A stretch of DNA of 64,000 nucleotides, taken from positions 1-64,000 of the forward strand of contig NZ_BPFI01000002.1 of assembly GCF_019972135.1 (NCBI RefSeq), given 5' to 3'. Shown here piece after piece: positions 9,424 through 19,193 of this stretch (its first letter is position 1; the number at the start of each line of letters is the position of its first letter). The notes under the pieces were generated by a model that ran no database searches, had not been told where the DNA came from, and worked only from the letters and a program-made list of their open reading frames with translations. Source of the stretch: Sulfurovum sp. TSL1 (GTDB lineage: Bacteria > Campylobacterota > Campylobacteria > Campylobacterales > Sulfurovaceae). The position numbers and the translations under genes are program-made.

Positions 9424-10206
9424 ATGTATGACGAATCGTTAAGAGAAGAGAAAAAGCTGGTACTGTGTGAAGATGGTACCCATACACTCTTTTCTGTTGA
9501 GTTTGACGAACCTTACCACTCTACCAAAGACGGGGCACTGCATGAGTCTTTAGAGAAACATGTCAAACCCGCACTCTCTTTGAGTCAGGAAAAGAGCGAA
9601 CTGACGATCCTGGACATCTGTTTCGGCCTGGGATATAATACTTTTGCCACACTCTATTACATCAAAAAAGAGGGTTTAAAGACAAAAGTACACATACTCT
9701 CTCCGGAGTTTGATGAAGGGCTGGTACGCTCTCTGGATACCTTTGCTTTCCCGCCGGAGTTTGAGAGTATCAGACACATTATCAAAGCGATCAGTACCGA
9801 TCTTTACTATGAAGATGAACAGTTCAGGATAGAGATACTTCTGGGGGATGCACGAAAAAGTATCCCAAAGATAAAAGAGAAGATAGACATCATTTATCAG
9901 GATGCTTTTAGCCCCGCGCACAATCCGCTGCTTTGGACCAACGAACACTTTGCAGATATCAGGGCACTTTGCACAGAGGATGCACTGCTTACGACCTACT
10001 CAACAGCTGCAGCCGTACGTTTAGGACTGTATGAAAATGGTTTTTTCATTTTTGTGCACCGAGCTGAAATGATGCGTTACTCGACCGTGGCCAGCCTGCA
10101 ACGGCTTGAGGGATTGGAATATATAGATATGGAACTGAAAAAAGTGCGTAATCCCCAGGCACGCAGTATGAAAGATGAAGCGTATTTAAAAGATATGGAC
10201 CGTTAG
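9424..10206 (+). CDS. mnmD: MnmD-type tRNA 5-methylaminomethyl-2-thiouridine methyltransferase (DUF752)
   Basis: 260-aa SAM-dependent methyltransferase matching the methyltransferase half of MnmC as a stand-alone protein. N-terminal FSVEFDEPYHSTKDGALHE and the SAM loop DICFGLGYNTF are family hallmarks, as are YQDAFSPAHNPLLW and TYSTAAAVRLGLYENGF. It would methylate nm5s2U34 in tRNA, the same wobble pathway served by mnmG nearby. The FAD-dependent oxidase half of classical MnmC is absent. I start at ATG 9424 (a TTG directly precedes it, and an in-frame stop lies at 9403); no strong ribosome binding site is seen. The 3' end overlaps the convergent cupin gene by 21 bases. Confidence 0.82.
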   Translation: MYDESLREEKKLVLCEDGTHTLFSVEFDEPYHSTKDGALHESLEKHVKPALSLSQEKSELTILDICFGLGYNTFATLYYIKKEGLKTKVHILSPEFDEGLVRSLDTFAFPPEFESIRHIIKAISTDLYYEDEQFRIEILLGDARKSIPKIKEKIDIIYQDAFSPAHNPLLWTNEHFADIRALCTEDALLTTYSTAAAVRLGLYENGFFIFVHRAEMMRYSTVASLQRLEGLEYIDMELKKVRNPQARSMKDEAYLKDMDR

Positions 10207-10479
10207 CCAAAGCGTACCGTTTTTCGTATGCAGGACACGATGGGGCGTTTTTGCAGGGATGAAGAGTGTATCACCTTTTGTGAGTGTCTGTTCTGCCTGA
10301 TCCAGCAGCAGCGTCGCTTCACCTTCGAGCAGAACCAGCCATTCATCCTCTTCCTGGATATATTCTGTCCCGTCCAAATGATCTGAGCTGACGATACGGT
10401 TTATTTTGATATTTTTATGTGCAAGAAGCGGGGTGAAGGTTTCACCGCTTTTGGGTGTGACAGTGTCGTAAATATTCAC
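10186..10479 (-). CDS. small cupin-domain protein
   Basis: 97-aa single-domain cupin. The barrel motifs are visible as WLVLLEGEATLLLD, then TLTKGDTLFIPAKTPHRVLH. The first motif lacks the usual HxH pair (EEDEW is present instead), so the metal site may be incomplete. It starts with GTG, sharing one base with the ribE stop (TAGTG), and is therefore translationally coupled to riboflavin synthase. Function unknown; small cupins of this kind often bind metals or small ligands. Confidence 0.72.
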   Translation of the reverse strand: MNIYDTVTPKSGETFTPLLAHKNIKINRIVSSDHLDGTEYIQEEDEWLVLLEGEATLLLDQAEQTLTKGDTLFIPAKTPHRVLHTKNGTLWLTVHIF

Positions 10480-11096
10480 TAGTATGTCATCTGCAAGCTG
10501 TCGATTTCTTCCCAGCTCATACCTTTTTTAGTATTTCGGTGTGCAAGTATATGGTCGATGTATCGGGCAAACATATCGGTCTCTATATTGAGTTTGGTTC
10601 CTACTTTGTAGTTTTTCATCAGTGTCACTTCAAGTGTATGCGGGATGATGGTGAGTCTGAAATGATCTGTGCCTACATCATTGACGGTCAAAGAGATACC
10701 GTCTATGGTGATAGAGCCTTTGGGTATGATATGGGCGATGTATTTGGGATCCACCGTGATGATGAAGTCTGTGGCATTCTCTCTGGGGGTAATCTGTGAG
10801 ACCGTACCGACACAATCGATATGCCCCTGCACGATGTGCCCTTCAAAGCGGTCATGCATCATCATGGCAGGTTCCATATGCACAGCACCGGAGAGCTTGC
10901 TCTCATCGATGATGGAACGTGTTTCATCTGCCAGTTCAAGGTCAAAACCGTCACTGTGCAGCTTGATAACCGTTAAACAGACACCGTTGATCGCTATAGA
11001 GTCTCCCATTTTTGCTTTATGTTTAGACTTGATGGTCAAGATGTTATTTTGGTAGCTTTTAACAGTAGCAATTTCACGAATTAAACCTGTAAACAT
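10479..11096 (-). CDS. ribE: riboflavin synthase, alpha subunit
   Basis: 205-aa riboflavin synthase that dismutates two 6,7-dimethyl-8-ribityllumazines to riboflavin and a pyrimidine product. The protein is an internal duplication, as expected: MFTGLI start, repeat one with IAINGVCLTV and repeat two with ITIDGISLTV, each followed by a lumazine-binding strand region (DGFDLELADETR and DHFRLTIIPHTL). A ribosome binding site AAGGAAGTCT precedes ATG 11096. The leader upstream contains the 50-nt structured element at 11189-11238 and a minus-strand TATAAT at 11270-11275. Confidence 0.94.
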   Translation of the reverse strand: MFTGLIREIATVKSYQNNILTIKSKHKAKMGDSIAINGVCLTVIKLHSDGFDLELADETRSIIDESKLSGAVHMEPAMMMHDRFEGHIVQGHIDCVGTVSQITPRENATDFIITVDPKYIAHIIPKGSITIDGISLTVNDVGTDHFRLTIIPHTLEVTLMKNYKVGTKLNIETDMFARYIDHILAHRNTKKGMSWEEIDSLQMTY

Positions 11097-11188
11097 AGAC
11101 TTCCTTGATTAGAACATATTTTGAACAAAGTCCAAAATTGTATATTTATGATTAACTTGCCATCTAGGCAAATTATCAAAAATATATT

Positions 11189-11238
11189 GCTGACGCTAAG
11201 TCAACTTCAGCAGTTGGCTCATACGACTAGCCGTATTT
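11189..11238 (-). repeat. 50-nt structured element, copy 1 (ribE leader)
   Basis: Read on the minus strand this element is 82% identical (41 of 50) to plus strand 51706-51755. It folds as three small hairpins. Stem 1 is ATACGG/TCGTAT (plus-strand positions 11221-11236). Stem 2 is CAACT/AGTTG with loop GCTGA (11202-11216). Stem 3 is TGAC/GTCA with loop TTAGC (11191-11203); it shares bases with stem 2. It lies 93 bases before the ribE start in the sense orientation, downstream of a plausible ribE promoter. Could be a cis-acting RNA element or a member of a dispersed repeat family. Confidence 0.65.
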
Positions 11239-11257
11239 TAATAATATTTTTTTTGGA

Positions 11258-11275
11258 TATAATTCGATTATTATA
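11258..11275. promoter_or_regulatory. overlapping divergent -10 boxes for mnmG (+) and ribE (-)
   Basis: Plus-strand TATAAT at 11258-11263 (context GGATATAATTCG) points to mnmG. Minus-strand TATAAT at 11270-11275 (context GCTATAATAATCG) points to ribE. Only six bases separate the two boxes, so the promoters should compete. Confidence 0.55.
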
Positions 11276-11337
11276 GCAAAATATATATTTTTTCTTGTTC
11301 CCGGCTTCGGCTTGTGAATAAGAGGTAAGGTTTTTTT

Positions 11338-13218
11338 ATGAATTATGATGTCATAGTCATCGGTGGCGGACATTCGGGGATAGAGGCTTCTTTGGCTTCT
11401 GCACGTATGGGCAGTAAAACACTGATGATCACAATTTTAGCAGAACAGATAGGGGCTTCTTCCTGTAACCCGGCCATAGGCGGACTGGCCAAGGGCCACC
11501 TGGTACGTGAAGTCGATGCACTTGGCGGTGAGATGGGTCTGTGTACAGATAAAACGGGTATACAGTTCCGTACGCTCAATGCCTCCAAAGGTCCGGCAGT
11601 AAGAGGAAGCCGTGCACAGATAGATATGGATGAGTATCGTATCTATATGCGCAATGTGGTACTCAACACGGAAAATCTTGATGTCAAACAGGAGATAGCA
11701 GAAGGTTTAATCATAGAAGAGGGCGAGGTCAAAGGTGTCACGACACAGCTGGGCAATACCTATACCGCATCCAAGGTCATCATCACGGCAGGAACGTTCC
11801 TTAACGGCCTCATCCACATAGGTGAGAAAAAACAAACAGCAGGACGGCAGGGTGAATTTGCCTCTGTGGAGTTGGCAGAGTATCTGCGTGGGCTGGGATT
11901 GAATATCGGGCGTCTTAAAACAGGTACCTGTGCACGTATCGATGCGAAGAGTGTAGACACATCGGGTATGGAGATACAACCCGGAGACACACCGCCGCCG
12001 CCTTTTTCGTTCAGAACCGATAAAAAGACATTTAATCCTAAGCAACTGCCTTGTTATGTCACCTACACCAATGAAGACACCCATGAGATCATTGAGAGTA
12101 ACTTCTACAGGGCACCGATGTTCTCAGGTCAGATCGAAGGGGTCGGACCGCGTTACTGTCCAAGCATCGAAGATAAGATCAACCGATTCAGGGACAGACC
12201 CAGACACCAGATATTCGTAGAGCCTCAGACGATCGATGAAACCGAGTATTATATCAACGGTATGAGTACCTCTTTACCCACAGATGTACAGCTTGAGATG
12301 GTACGCTCTGTGGCAGGGATGGAAAATGCAAAAATAGTCCGTTACGGGTATGCCATAGAGTATGACTACATCCAGCCGACAGAGTTGAAACATACGCTTG
12401 AAACGAAGAAGATCAAAGGGCTCTATACAGCGGGTCAGATAAATGGTACGACCGGATATGAAGAAGCAGCAGCACAAGGACTCATGGCAGGGATCAATGC
12501 TGCATTGAGCATACAAGGGAAAGAGCCTTTCATTCTCAGACGTGATGAAGCCTATATCGGAGTACTGATAGATGATCTGGTGACCAAAGGCACCAAAGAG
12601 CCATACCGTATGTTCACCAGCCGTGCAGAGTACAGACTGCTTCTGCGTGAAGACAATGCAGACATGAGACTTTCGCATTACGGAAAAGAGCTGGGACTTT
12701 TGGATGATGCGTATATTCAACGATTTGAAAAGAAAAAAGCCAATATTGAAGAGGCACTGGATTACTTGAGAGTCCATCATGCCACGCCTACCAAAGAGTT
12801 TTTGGCCAAACTTGAGTCTATAGGGGCAATGAAGATCAATGACAAAACCTATATGATGGATGTCATAGGTCGCGGTGAGTTCAACAGAGAAAAGTTGATT
12901 ACGCTTCTGCCGGAGTTTGACAAGTATGATGATGAGGTTATAGAACAGATTCTGATCGAAGCAAAATACAGCCGTTATATAGAGAAACAGCAGCAGCAGA
13001 TCCTGCAGATGGATGATATGCTGAAGATCAAAATACCGGAAGGTTTTGCCTATAGAAATATCGCAGGATTGAGCAATGAGATCGTGGAGAAACTCGAACT
13101 GGCTACGCCTCCTACGCTGTTTGCAGCGTCACAGATATCAGGTGTGACACCTGCGGCACTGGAGATCATTCACGTGCATATCAAAATGGCTCAAAAGAAC
13201 AGACAAAAAGATAAGTGA
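11338..13218 (+). CDS. mnmG: tRNA uridine-5-carboxymethylaminomethyl modification enzyme MnmG (GidA)
   Basis: 626-aa FAD protein that works with MnmE to install the carboxymethylaminomethyl group at wobble U34 of tRNAs. The FAD-binding [10 protein letters not shown] sits at the N-terminus, followed by [20 protein letters not shown] and [17 protein letters not shown], both signatures of the family. The second Cys-containing region [11 protein letters not shown] and the C-terminal helical domain that contacts tRNA are present. Full length and intact. AGAGGTAAGG precedes the ATG. Acts in the same wobble-uridine pathway as the MnmD gene about 1.9 kb upstream. Confidence 0.96.
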   Translation: MNYDVIVIGGGHSGIEASLASARMGSKTLMITILAEQIGASSCNPAIGGLAKGHLVREVDALGGEMGLCTDKTGIQFRTLNASKGPAVRGSRAQIDMDEYRIYMRNVVLNTENLDVKQEIAEGLIIEEGEVKGVTTQLGNTYTASKVIITAGTFLNGLIHIGEKKQTAGRQGEFASVELAEYLRGLGLNIGRLKTGTCARIDAKSVDTSGMEIQPGDTPPPPFSFRTDKKTFNPKQLPCYVTYTNEDTHEIIESNFYRAPMFSGQIEGVGPRYCPSIEDKINRFRDRPRHQIFVEPQTIDETEYYINGMSTSLPTDVQLEMVRSVAGMENAKIVRYGYAIEYDYIQPTELKHTLETKKIKGLYTAGQINGTTGYEEAAAQGLMAGINAALSIQGKEPFILRRDEAYIGVLIDDLVTKGTKEPYRMFTSRAEYRLLLREDNADMRLSHYGKELGLLDDAYIQRFEKKKANIEEALDYLRVHHATPTKEFLAKLESIGAMKINDKTYMMDVIGRGEFNREKLITLLPEFDKYDDEVIEQILIEAKYSRYIEKQQQQILQMDDMLKIKIPEGFAYRNIAGLSNEIVEKLELATPPTLFAASQISGVTPAALEIIHVHIKMAQKNRQKDK

Positions 13219-13325
13219 GAGTAGAAGAGAGGCGATAAATCTTAAAGAAAAAAATTATTATCTAATAATATCTATCTTTAAGTTAGACTACCTTAGAATA
13301 AATAAATTATTTATAAAGGTTCAGT

Positions 13326-14210
13326 ATGAAAACGTTTCTCTTCTCTCTTCTCCTTTCGGTTGCCGCATTTGCCATCGAACCATTGGTCGACACCACATGG
13401 CTTCAGCATCATATCGGTGACAAAAAACTCCGAATTGTAGAGGTTTCGACCCCGAAAAGTTATACATCAGGGCACATCAAAGATGCACTGCATACGACTA
13501 TAGATAAATGGAGGGTCAATCATGGTACGTTTATCACTATCAGAAGCGCACAAGAGATCCAAAAAGAGATCCGAAGACTAGGCATTGATGCATCTACAGA
13601 GGTCGTACTCTATGCAGATATCCAAACGCCAAAAGATTTTCTCAAAGCAAGTTACATTTTCTGGGCTCTGAATTACCACGGGATCACAAATGTAGCGTTT
13701 TTAGATGGTGGCAAACAGGCATGGATAGAAGAAGGCGCAGCACTTGAGAGTACTATACCGGCAATAGCGGCGAGCAGTTATAAGGTAAAGATCCAACCGG
13801 CACTGATCGCAGACAGAACGTATGTAGAAGAGCATATAGGAAAACTTCCGATGCTTGATGCAAGGCCGAGTGATAAATATCTTGGTATCGCACCTACAGC
13901 GACGGTAGCAAGGGACGGACACATTAAGGGAGCGATGAGCTATTCCTGGAACTATTCGGTAGAGAGTGACTACACGCTAAAAGAGAGTAAAAAGCTGGAA
14001 ACACTCTTTAAAGAGGGATACAAACTTGATAAAGAGAGTGAGGTCATTGTCTATTGTACAGGTGGTCTTGAAACTTCATTTAACTATTTTGTTTTAAGCG
14101 GTGTGCTTGGGTACAAACATGTAAGACTCTATGATGCTTCAATGAAGGAGTGGGGAAACCGTAGAGATACGCCAATGGTCCAATACACGTACGAGGTATT
14201 TAAAAAATAG
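13326..14210 (+). CDS. exported double-rhodanese thiosulfate sulfurtransferase-like protein
   Basis: 294 aa with a cleavable signal peptide (about 1-16, LLLSVAAFA) followed by two rhodanese folds. The first domain (about 20-145) lacks a catalytic cysteine; its loop reads VVLYADIQTP. The second (about 155-290) has Cys244 in VIVYCTGGLETS, the usual persulfide-forming loop. This one-active-domain arrangement is normal for tandem rhodaneses. In the periplasm it would transfer sulfane sulfur from thiosulfate or polysulfide to a thiol or cyanide. It lies just upstream of the cytochrome bc1 operon, consistent with sulfur-based respiration, though a direct partnership is inference. Confidence 0.87.
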   Translation: MKTFLFSLLLSVAAFAIEPLVDTTWLQHHIGDKKLRIVEVSTPKSYTSGHIKDALHTTIDKWRVNHGTFITIRSAQEIQKEIRRLGIDASTEVVLYADIQTPKDFLKASYIFWALNYHGITNVAFLDGGKQAWIEEGAALESTIPAIAASSYKVKIQPALIADRTYVEEHIGKLPMLDARPSDKYLGIAPTATVARDGHIKGAMSYSWNYSVESDYTLKESKKLETLFKEGYKLDKESEVIVYCTGGLETSFNYFVLSGVLGYKHVRLYDASMKEWGNRRDTPMVQYTYEVFKK

Positions 14211-14525
14211 GCTGCTTTTACGCACGCCTCCTCTTGTAACTGTAACCTATTTCAATACACCATAAAAATATCGTGATCTAACACGATAGAAATAGACTCT
14301 GATCCTATGGTAATTTTAGCTACGAATTCCACCTTGGGATATAGGATGTATGATGATAGATATAGAGAAAAAAGCCAGAATATGATACAAAAGTATTAAA
14401 ATAATAAATTATTATAAATATAAATTAAATTGATAATATTTTTAATTTATGGTTCTTTTACACTTCTTCTTTAATCATAAGTACAATACAATATAAACAT
14501 AGTTTTGATTTATGGAGGATTAAAG
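14211..14525. other. intergenic region between rhodanese and petA
   Basis: 315 bases, strongly AT-rich in its second half. A hairpin at 14269-14288 (TATCGTG/CACGATA, six-base loop) follows the rhodanese gene but has no T-tract on the plus strand. A plausible weak promoter (TACAATATAAAC near 14484-14495) precedes petA. No convincing ORF or RNA gene seen. Confidence 0.5.
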
Positions 14526-15038
14526 ATGAAAGAAAATGAAAAAGATCGTCGGGACTTTATGGGCATGGCACTGGGTGCATGTGCTGCAGTAGGGGGTGTA
14601 GGTGCACTTTATGCTGCAAAACGTACTTGGGACCCATTGCCGAGTGTCAAGGCAGCCGGATTTACTACGATCGATCTCAGCGGTGCACAGGAAAATGTAC
14701 TGAATATTGAAAAATGGAGAGGAAAACCGATCTTCGTTTTGAAAAAATCAGCAGATATGAAAGCAGATGAGAGAGATATCGTGATCGGGTCAGATAGATT
14801 TCACGTTTCTATAGGTCTTTGTACACACTTAGGATGTATCCCTGCCTATGAGAAAGACCAGCATAAGTTCAAATGTGCGTGTCATGGTGGTGAATTTGAT
14901 GCAAGCGGACACCAAATTTTCGGTCCTCCCCCAAGTCCTCTTGTCATCCCTCCGTTTAAAATAGATGGAACAAAGCTTGTTCTTGGCGAGTCAGGTCCGG
15001 AATATCAAAAAATGTTAGATGCCGGTATAACGGCATAA
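14526..15038 (+). CDS. petA: Rieske iron-sulfur subunit of cytochrome bc1 complex
   Basis: 170-aa ubiquinol-cytochrome c reductase iron-sulfur subunit. A twin-arginine type start (DRRDFMGMALGA, 7-18) leads into the membrane anchor, followed by the periplasmic [2Fe-2S] domain. Rieske box I is CTHLGC (Cys99, His101, Cys104) and box II is CACHGG (Cys117, Cys119, His120), so all cluster ligands and the disulfide pair are present. I place the start at ATG 14526 because TTTATGGAGGATTAAAG gives it a perfect ribosome binding site; an in-frame TTG 21 bases upstream lies in front of that site. First gene of petABC. Confidence 0.95.
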   Translation: MKENEKDRRDFMGMALGACAAVGGVGALYAAKRTWDPLPSVKAAGFTTIDLSGAQENVLNIEKWRGKPIFVLKKSADMKADERDIVIGSDRFHVSIGLCTHLGCIPAYEKDQHKFKCACHGGEFDASGHQIFGPPPSPLVIPPFKIDGTKLVLGESGPEYQKMLDAGITA

Positions 15039-15050
15039 GGAGGGGGGATT

Positions 15051-16280
15051 ATGGCACATTTTGAAAAGGCAAAAAATCTTAATGAGTGGTTGGATCAGCG
15101 TTTAGCCATCAATACGCTCAAAAGAGTACTCAATACAGAATACTGGATCCCGAAAGATATTAACTTCCTCTGGGCAATGGGGATGGTCCTGGCGGCAACA
15201 TTCGGGATGCTCGTACTCTCCGGTATCTTCTTACTTATGTATTATAAACCGGATACAAACCTTGCATTTGATTCAGTGAACTATACGATCATGAGCGAAG
15301 TAGGGTATGGCTGGTTCTGGAGACATATTCACGGTGTAGGTGCGTCCATCGTATTCCTTATCATCTATATTCATATGTTCACAGGTATCTATTATGGTTC
15401 CTATAAAAAAGGTAGAGAGCTTATCTGGCTATCTGGTATGGGACTGTTTGTTGCATTCTCGGCAGAGGCTTTCTCTGGATATATGCTGCCTTGGGGGCAG
15501 ATGAGTTACTGGGCGGGTATGGTTATTACCAACCTGTTCTCTGGAGGTTCACTAGAGTTAAATGGCTTGGTTGAGTGGATACGTGGTGATTATGTCCCGG
15601 GCGATGCGTTCCTGACAAGATTCTTCATGTTACATGTATTGTTGCTCCCATTGGTGATCATCGGGCTTATCGTACTGCATTTTGGTACGCTGAGAATACC
15701 ACATGTCAACAACCAGGAAGGTGCAGAGATCGACTTTAAAGAGGCAGCGGATCTTTGGAAAGCAGGTAAGAAAAAAGAGTCTAAAGTGATCCCTTTCTCT
15801 CCGGTATTCTTAAGTAAAGATATCTTTGTGATGGGTGTCTATTTTATACTCTTCTTTTACTTGGTATTCTATAACTTTAACTTTGCAATGGACCCGGTGA
15901 ACTTTGACCCGGCAGACGGTCTTAAAACACCGGCACACATCTATCCTGAGTGGTACTTCCTGTGGTCTTACGAGATCTTGCGTCCGTTCGGCAAAGATGC
16001 CGGTCTGATCGCATTTGCTATTGCACAGTTAGCACTGTTCTTCCTACCGTTTATAGACAGAAGTCCGAATGTGGCTCCGGCACATAAAAGAGGGCTTTTC
16101 CAAGTGTGGTTCTGGGTATTGATTATCGATATGATCGCTCTGACTGCGATGGGTAAACTACCGCCGACAGACCCTACATTTGCATTCATAGGTTTGGTAT
16201 CAGCATGGACATTCTTGGCACTGGGACCGATCTTGTTCATCATTACCATGTTTGAGAAAAAAATAGAGAAAGGAGCATAA
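15051..16280 (+). CDS. petB: cytochrome b subunit of bc1 complex
   Basis: 409-aa full-length cytochrome b (not the split b6/subunit IV form). It binds two hemes b and carries the quinol oxidation and reduction sites. Heme-ligand histidine pairs are visible in the second and fourth helices (WRHIHGVGAS with IYIHMF, and MLHVLLLP with VLHFG). The conserved PEWY of the Qo site appears in YPEWYFLWSYEILRPF. About eight membrane helices. The AAGGAGGGGG ribosome binding site lies immediately after the petA stop, and petC follows one base after its own stop. Confidence 0.95.
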   Translation: MAHFEKAKNLNEWLDQRLAINTLKRVLNTEYWIPKDINFLWAMGMVLAATFGMLVLSGIFLLMYYKPDTNLAFDSVNYTIMSEVGYGWFWRHIHGVGASIVFLIIYIHMFTGIYYGSYKKGRELIWLSGMGLFVAFSAEAFSGYMLPWGQMSYWAGMVITNLFSGGSLELNGLVEWIRGDYVPGDAFLTRFFMLHVLLLPLVIIGLIVLHFGTLRIPHVNNQEGAEIDFKEAADLWKAGKKKESKVIPFSPVFLSKDIFVMGVYFILFFYLVFYNFNFAMDPVNFDPADGLKTPAHIYPEWYFLWSYEILRPFGKDAGLIAFAIAQLALFFLPFIDRSPNVAPAHKRGLFQVWFWVLIIDMIALTAMGKLPPTDPTFAFIGLVSAWTFLALGPILFIITMFEKKIEKGA

Positions 16281-16281
16281 C

Positions 16282-17268
16282 ATGAGAGAGTTGAAAATAT
16301 TAGCAGTTGTTGTCTTCTTTTCGCTATTGACCTATTATCTGGTAGAGCCTTATGCACACCATGAAATGCATAAGAAAGTGGACGCTCAGGGGAATGAGAT
16401 CAAGATAGAAAGCCATGATTTTTTCTATGATGGCAAAGATGATATTATTGAGGCAGAACGTGCGGGTGACGCTTCGAAACTGGTTGCAAAAGAAGCATTC
16501 TGGGCTGATGTCGCAGCTGTGGCCAAACTTGAAGGAAATGCTGCAGCAGGTGAAGCTGGCTTTGGCCTATGTATGGGGTGTCACAATGGAGCAAACATGA
16601 ACATGGGTGGCGTGATACCGCCAAATCTTGATCATGCAGGTGCACTTTATGATAAAAATTATCTTATCGCACTGATCAAAGATCCTGCCATGGCATCCAA
16701 CGTGGATCATAAGTATGCGGATACCATGATGCACCCGATGGGTTCGATCAAATCTATGATGACAGACAACCAGCAAATTGCCGATGTGGTAGCGTATATA
16801 ATTGAGAATAAATCAGGTGAAGTAAGCCCTAAAGAAGCCTATATGGAAGCATGTATGAGATGTCATGCCCTTCGTTATGGAAAACTGACACAGTTGGGTG
16901 AAACACCGGCATTCAAACAGGAAAAAGAGGCACTTGCGTATAAGATAAAAGTGATCGATGAGCAGGATGCGGTAAAAGCCTATATGGGTAAACTGCCTCC
17001 TGATCTTTCTATGATCATTAGAGCAAGAAGTGAACATTTCATGGAGACATTTATCGAAAATCCGCAAAGTCAATTGGCTGGAACATCGATGCCTAGAGTC
17101 GGATTAAGCCATGAAGGATTTGAGAAGGTCAAAGCCTACCTTACTGAGGTGTGTGATCCAAGTAAAGCACAAAGAGAAGCGATCGGACCGATCGTGATCG
17201 GTTTCTTTATCCTCTTCTCACTTCTTGCACTGCTGTGGAAGAAGTCGCAATGGAGAGATCTACACTAA
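16282..17268 (+). CDS. petC: diheme cytochrome c subunit of bc1 complex
   Basis: 328-aa membrane-anchored c-type cytochrome with two CxxCH heme sites, CMGCH (97-101) and CMRCH (191-195). It is anchored by an N-terminal helix (about 4-20) and a C-terminal helix (about 303-320) followed by a basic tail. Diheme cytochromes of this form replace mono-heme cytochrome c1 in Campylobacterota bc1 complexes and pass electrons to soluble or lipid-anchored cytochromes. Last gene of petABC, followed by a clear terminator hairpin. Confidence 0.93.
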   Translation: MRELKILAVVVFFSLLTYYLVEPYAHHEMHKKVDAQGNEIKIESHDFFYDGKDDIIEAERAGDASKLVAKEAFWADVAAVAKLEGNAAAGEAGFGLCMGCHNGANMNMGGVIPPNLDHAGALYDKNYLIALIKDPAMASNVDHKYADTMMHPMGSIKSMMTDNQQIADVVAYIIENKSGEVSPKEAYMEACMRCHALRYGKLTQLGETPAFKQEKEALAYKIKVIDEQDAVKAYMGKLPPDLSMIIRARSEHFMETFIENPQSQLAGTSMPRVGLSHEGFEKVKAYLTEVCDPSKAQREAIGPIVIGFFILFSLLALLWKKSQWRDLH

Positions 17269-17280
17269 TCTAGCGATTTA

Positions 17281-17310
17281 GGACAAGGGTCTCCTTGTCC
17301 TTACTTTCTT
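17281..17310 (+). terminator. terminator of petABC
   Basis: GGACAAGG-GTCT-CCTTGTCC, a perfect 8-bp stem with 4-nt loop (17281-17300), followed by T/C-rich TTACTTTCTT. Confidence 0.8.
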
Positions 17311-17397
17311 CATATCCATTATCCTTTTTTTATCTACATTTAGGTACCCTAAGAAAAAATTTTAAGAAATTTTAAAAAATTATACATTGGATTTTAT

Positions 17398-18375
17398 ATG
17401 CTTATAGATGGACATGGCCGTACAGTCAACTACTTACGTATCTCAGTGACAGAACGTTGTAACTTCAGATGTCAATACTGTATGCCGGAAAAACCTTTTT
17501 CATGGGTACCTAAAGAGAACCTGCTTACTTTTGAAGAACTTTTTTTATTTGTCAAAGTTGCCGTTGATGAAGGGGTAACGAAAATTCGTCTGACAGGCGG
17601 GGAACCGTTACTGAGAGAAGACCTGGATACATTTATCAAGATGATATCTGATTATAAGCCTGATATCGACCTCGCCTTGACCACCAATGCCTATCTCCTA
17701 CCGGAAGCGGCACAACGACTTAAGGATGCAGGGCTTAAAAGGCTGAACATTTCACTCGATTCCCTGCGTGCAGATGTGGCAGCGAAGATCGCAGGGAAAG
17801 ATGTACTTCCTCAAGTCCTGAAAGGTATCGATAAAGCTTTAGAAGTGGGACTTAAAGTGAAGATCAATATGGTACCTCTTAAAGGTATCAATGATGGTGA
17901 GATCCTTGATATCATGGAGTACTGTAAAGCACGTAACATCAAAGTGCGTTTCATAGAGTATATGGAAAACAGACATGCGGATCAGGCGCTCAAGGGTATG
18001 CACGGCAGAGAGATACTTGAGAGGGTCAAAGAGAAGTATACGATCCATGCCTTAGGAAGGGAAGGAGCCAGTCCCTCGTTTAACTATGCACTGGAAGATG
18101 GTACAGAGTTTGGGTTGATAGACCCTCATAAACATGATTTCTGTGAAAGCTGCAACCGTATACGTTTGACTGCCGAAGGGAATCTTATCCCCTGTCTCTA
18201 TTTTGATGAAGCGATGAGCATTGCAGAATCAGTGAAAAAGGGTGATATCCAGGGTGCAGCAGATGTTTTGGCACAGGTACTCAAAGACAAACCCAAAGAG
18301 AACCGCTGGAGTGAAGAGAACCCTAATGAAGAAAAAGAGATCTCTTCACGTGCTTTTTATGAAACTGGTGGCTGA
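17398..18375 (+). CDS. moaA: GTP 3',8-cyclase MoaA
   Basis: 325-aa radical SAM enzyme for the first step of molybdenum-cofactor synthesis. The N-terminal cluster motif is CNFRCQYC (Cys21, Cys25, Cys28). The second [4Fe-4S] site near the C-terminus is [21 protein letters not shown]. The protein ends in Gly-Gly, the tail MoaA needs for activity. The cofactor is used by the formate dehydrogenase in this window, and moeA lies 2 kb downstream. The stop shares one base with the queE start. Confidence 0.96.
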   Translation: MLIDGHGRTVNYLRISVTERCNFRCQYCMPEKPFSWVPKENLLTFEELFLFVKVAVDEGVTKIRLTGGEPLLREDLDTFIKMISDYKPDIDLALTTNAYLLPEAAQRLKDAGLKRLNISLDSLRADVAAKIAGKDVLPQVLKGIDKALEVGLKVKINMVPLKGINDGEILDIMEYCKARNIKVRFIEYMENRHADQALKGMHGREILERVKEKYTIHALGREGASPSFNYALEDGTEFGLIDPHKHDFCESCNRIRLTAEGNLIPCLYFDEAMSIAESVKKGDIQGAADVLAQVLKDKPKENRWSEENPNEEKEISSRAFYETGG

Positions 18376-19133
18376 TGTTTTACCTTACTGAACAGTTTTT
18401 CTCGATCCAGGGTGAAGGCAAATACGCCGGGGTACCTTCGTATTTTTTACGTACAGGCGGATGTAATTTGAGTTGTCCCGGTTTTGGTGCAAGTTATGAA
18501 GTCGACGGTGAAGTACGTTATGGCTGTGATACCTATTTTGCGGTAGACAGTGCGTATGCCAAATCCTGGATAAAAGTAGATGACAGCAGAACACTGATCG
18601 AGAGCCTTCAAAATGAATTCAGCCATATAGGCTATAAACCGCATATGGTCATTACAGGGGGTGAGCCCCTGATGTATCATAGTGATAAAGTATTTTATGC
18701 TGTCATTGAGTGGCTGGTTGCGGAGGGGATCGAGGTCACTTTTGAAACCAACGGTACGATCATGATCGATTTTGAAACGTATCCTGCCTACAGATCCTGC
18801 ATCTTTGCACTCTCATTAAAATTGGCCAATTCAGGTGAACCGGAAGGGAAGCGTATCATCCCTGAAGCACTTCGGTCCATACGCGATCATGCCAAAGAGT
18901 CTTTTTTGAAATTTACCATTGATGCGGATCTGGTAAACACTTCTGCAGAGGATGAGATAGCGTCTATCCGGCAGATCCTGCCTGAGCTTCCGGTCTATTG
19001 TATGCCTGTGGGTGAAAGCAGGAATACGATTTGGAAAAATGACAAAGCAGTGTTTGAATTCTGTATGAAACATAATTTCAGGTACAGTGACAGACTGCAT
19101 ATACGCGTTTTTGATACTACACAGGGTGTATAA
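18375..19133 (+). CDS. queE: 7-carboxy-7-deazaguanine synthase QueE (divergent cysteine spacing)
   Basis: 252-aa radical SAM enzyme assigned to queuosine precursor synthesis from its start ([19 protein letters not shown]) and its neighbour queD. TGGEPL, a glycine-rich SAM contact, is near 95-100. The cluster cysteines are unusual: Cys30 and Cys34 in [11 protein letters not shown], but the third, Cys51 in YGCDTYF, follows after 16 residues instead of two. Other QueE proteins also tolerate insertions here (CX14CX2C forms), so function is probably kept. Translationally coupled to moaA. Confidence 0.85.
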   Translation: MFYLTEQFFSIQGEGKYAGVPSYFLRTGGCNLSCPGFGASYEVDGEVRYGCDTYFAVDSAYAKSWIKVDDSRTLIESLQNEFSHIGYKPHMVITGGEPLMYHSDKVFYAVIEWLVAEGIEVTFETNGTIMIDFETYPAYRSCIFALSLKLANSGEPEGKRIIPEALRSIRDHAKESFLKFTIDADLVNTSAEDEIASIRQILPELPVYCMPVGESRNTIWKNDKAVFEFCMKHNFRYSDRLHIRVFDTTQGV

Positions 19134-19193
19134 CCTAAATTTTAGCTAGCTTGGTTAAAATCAGATTAATATACTCCTATTTGAGGAAGAAAG

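Noticed and set aside
14269-14288. Terminator of the rhodanese gene
   Set aside because: The 7-bp hairpin has no T-tract on the plus strand, so I describe it only within the intergenic entry.
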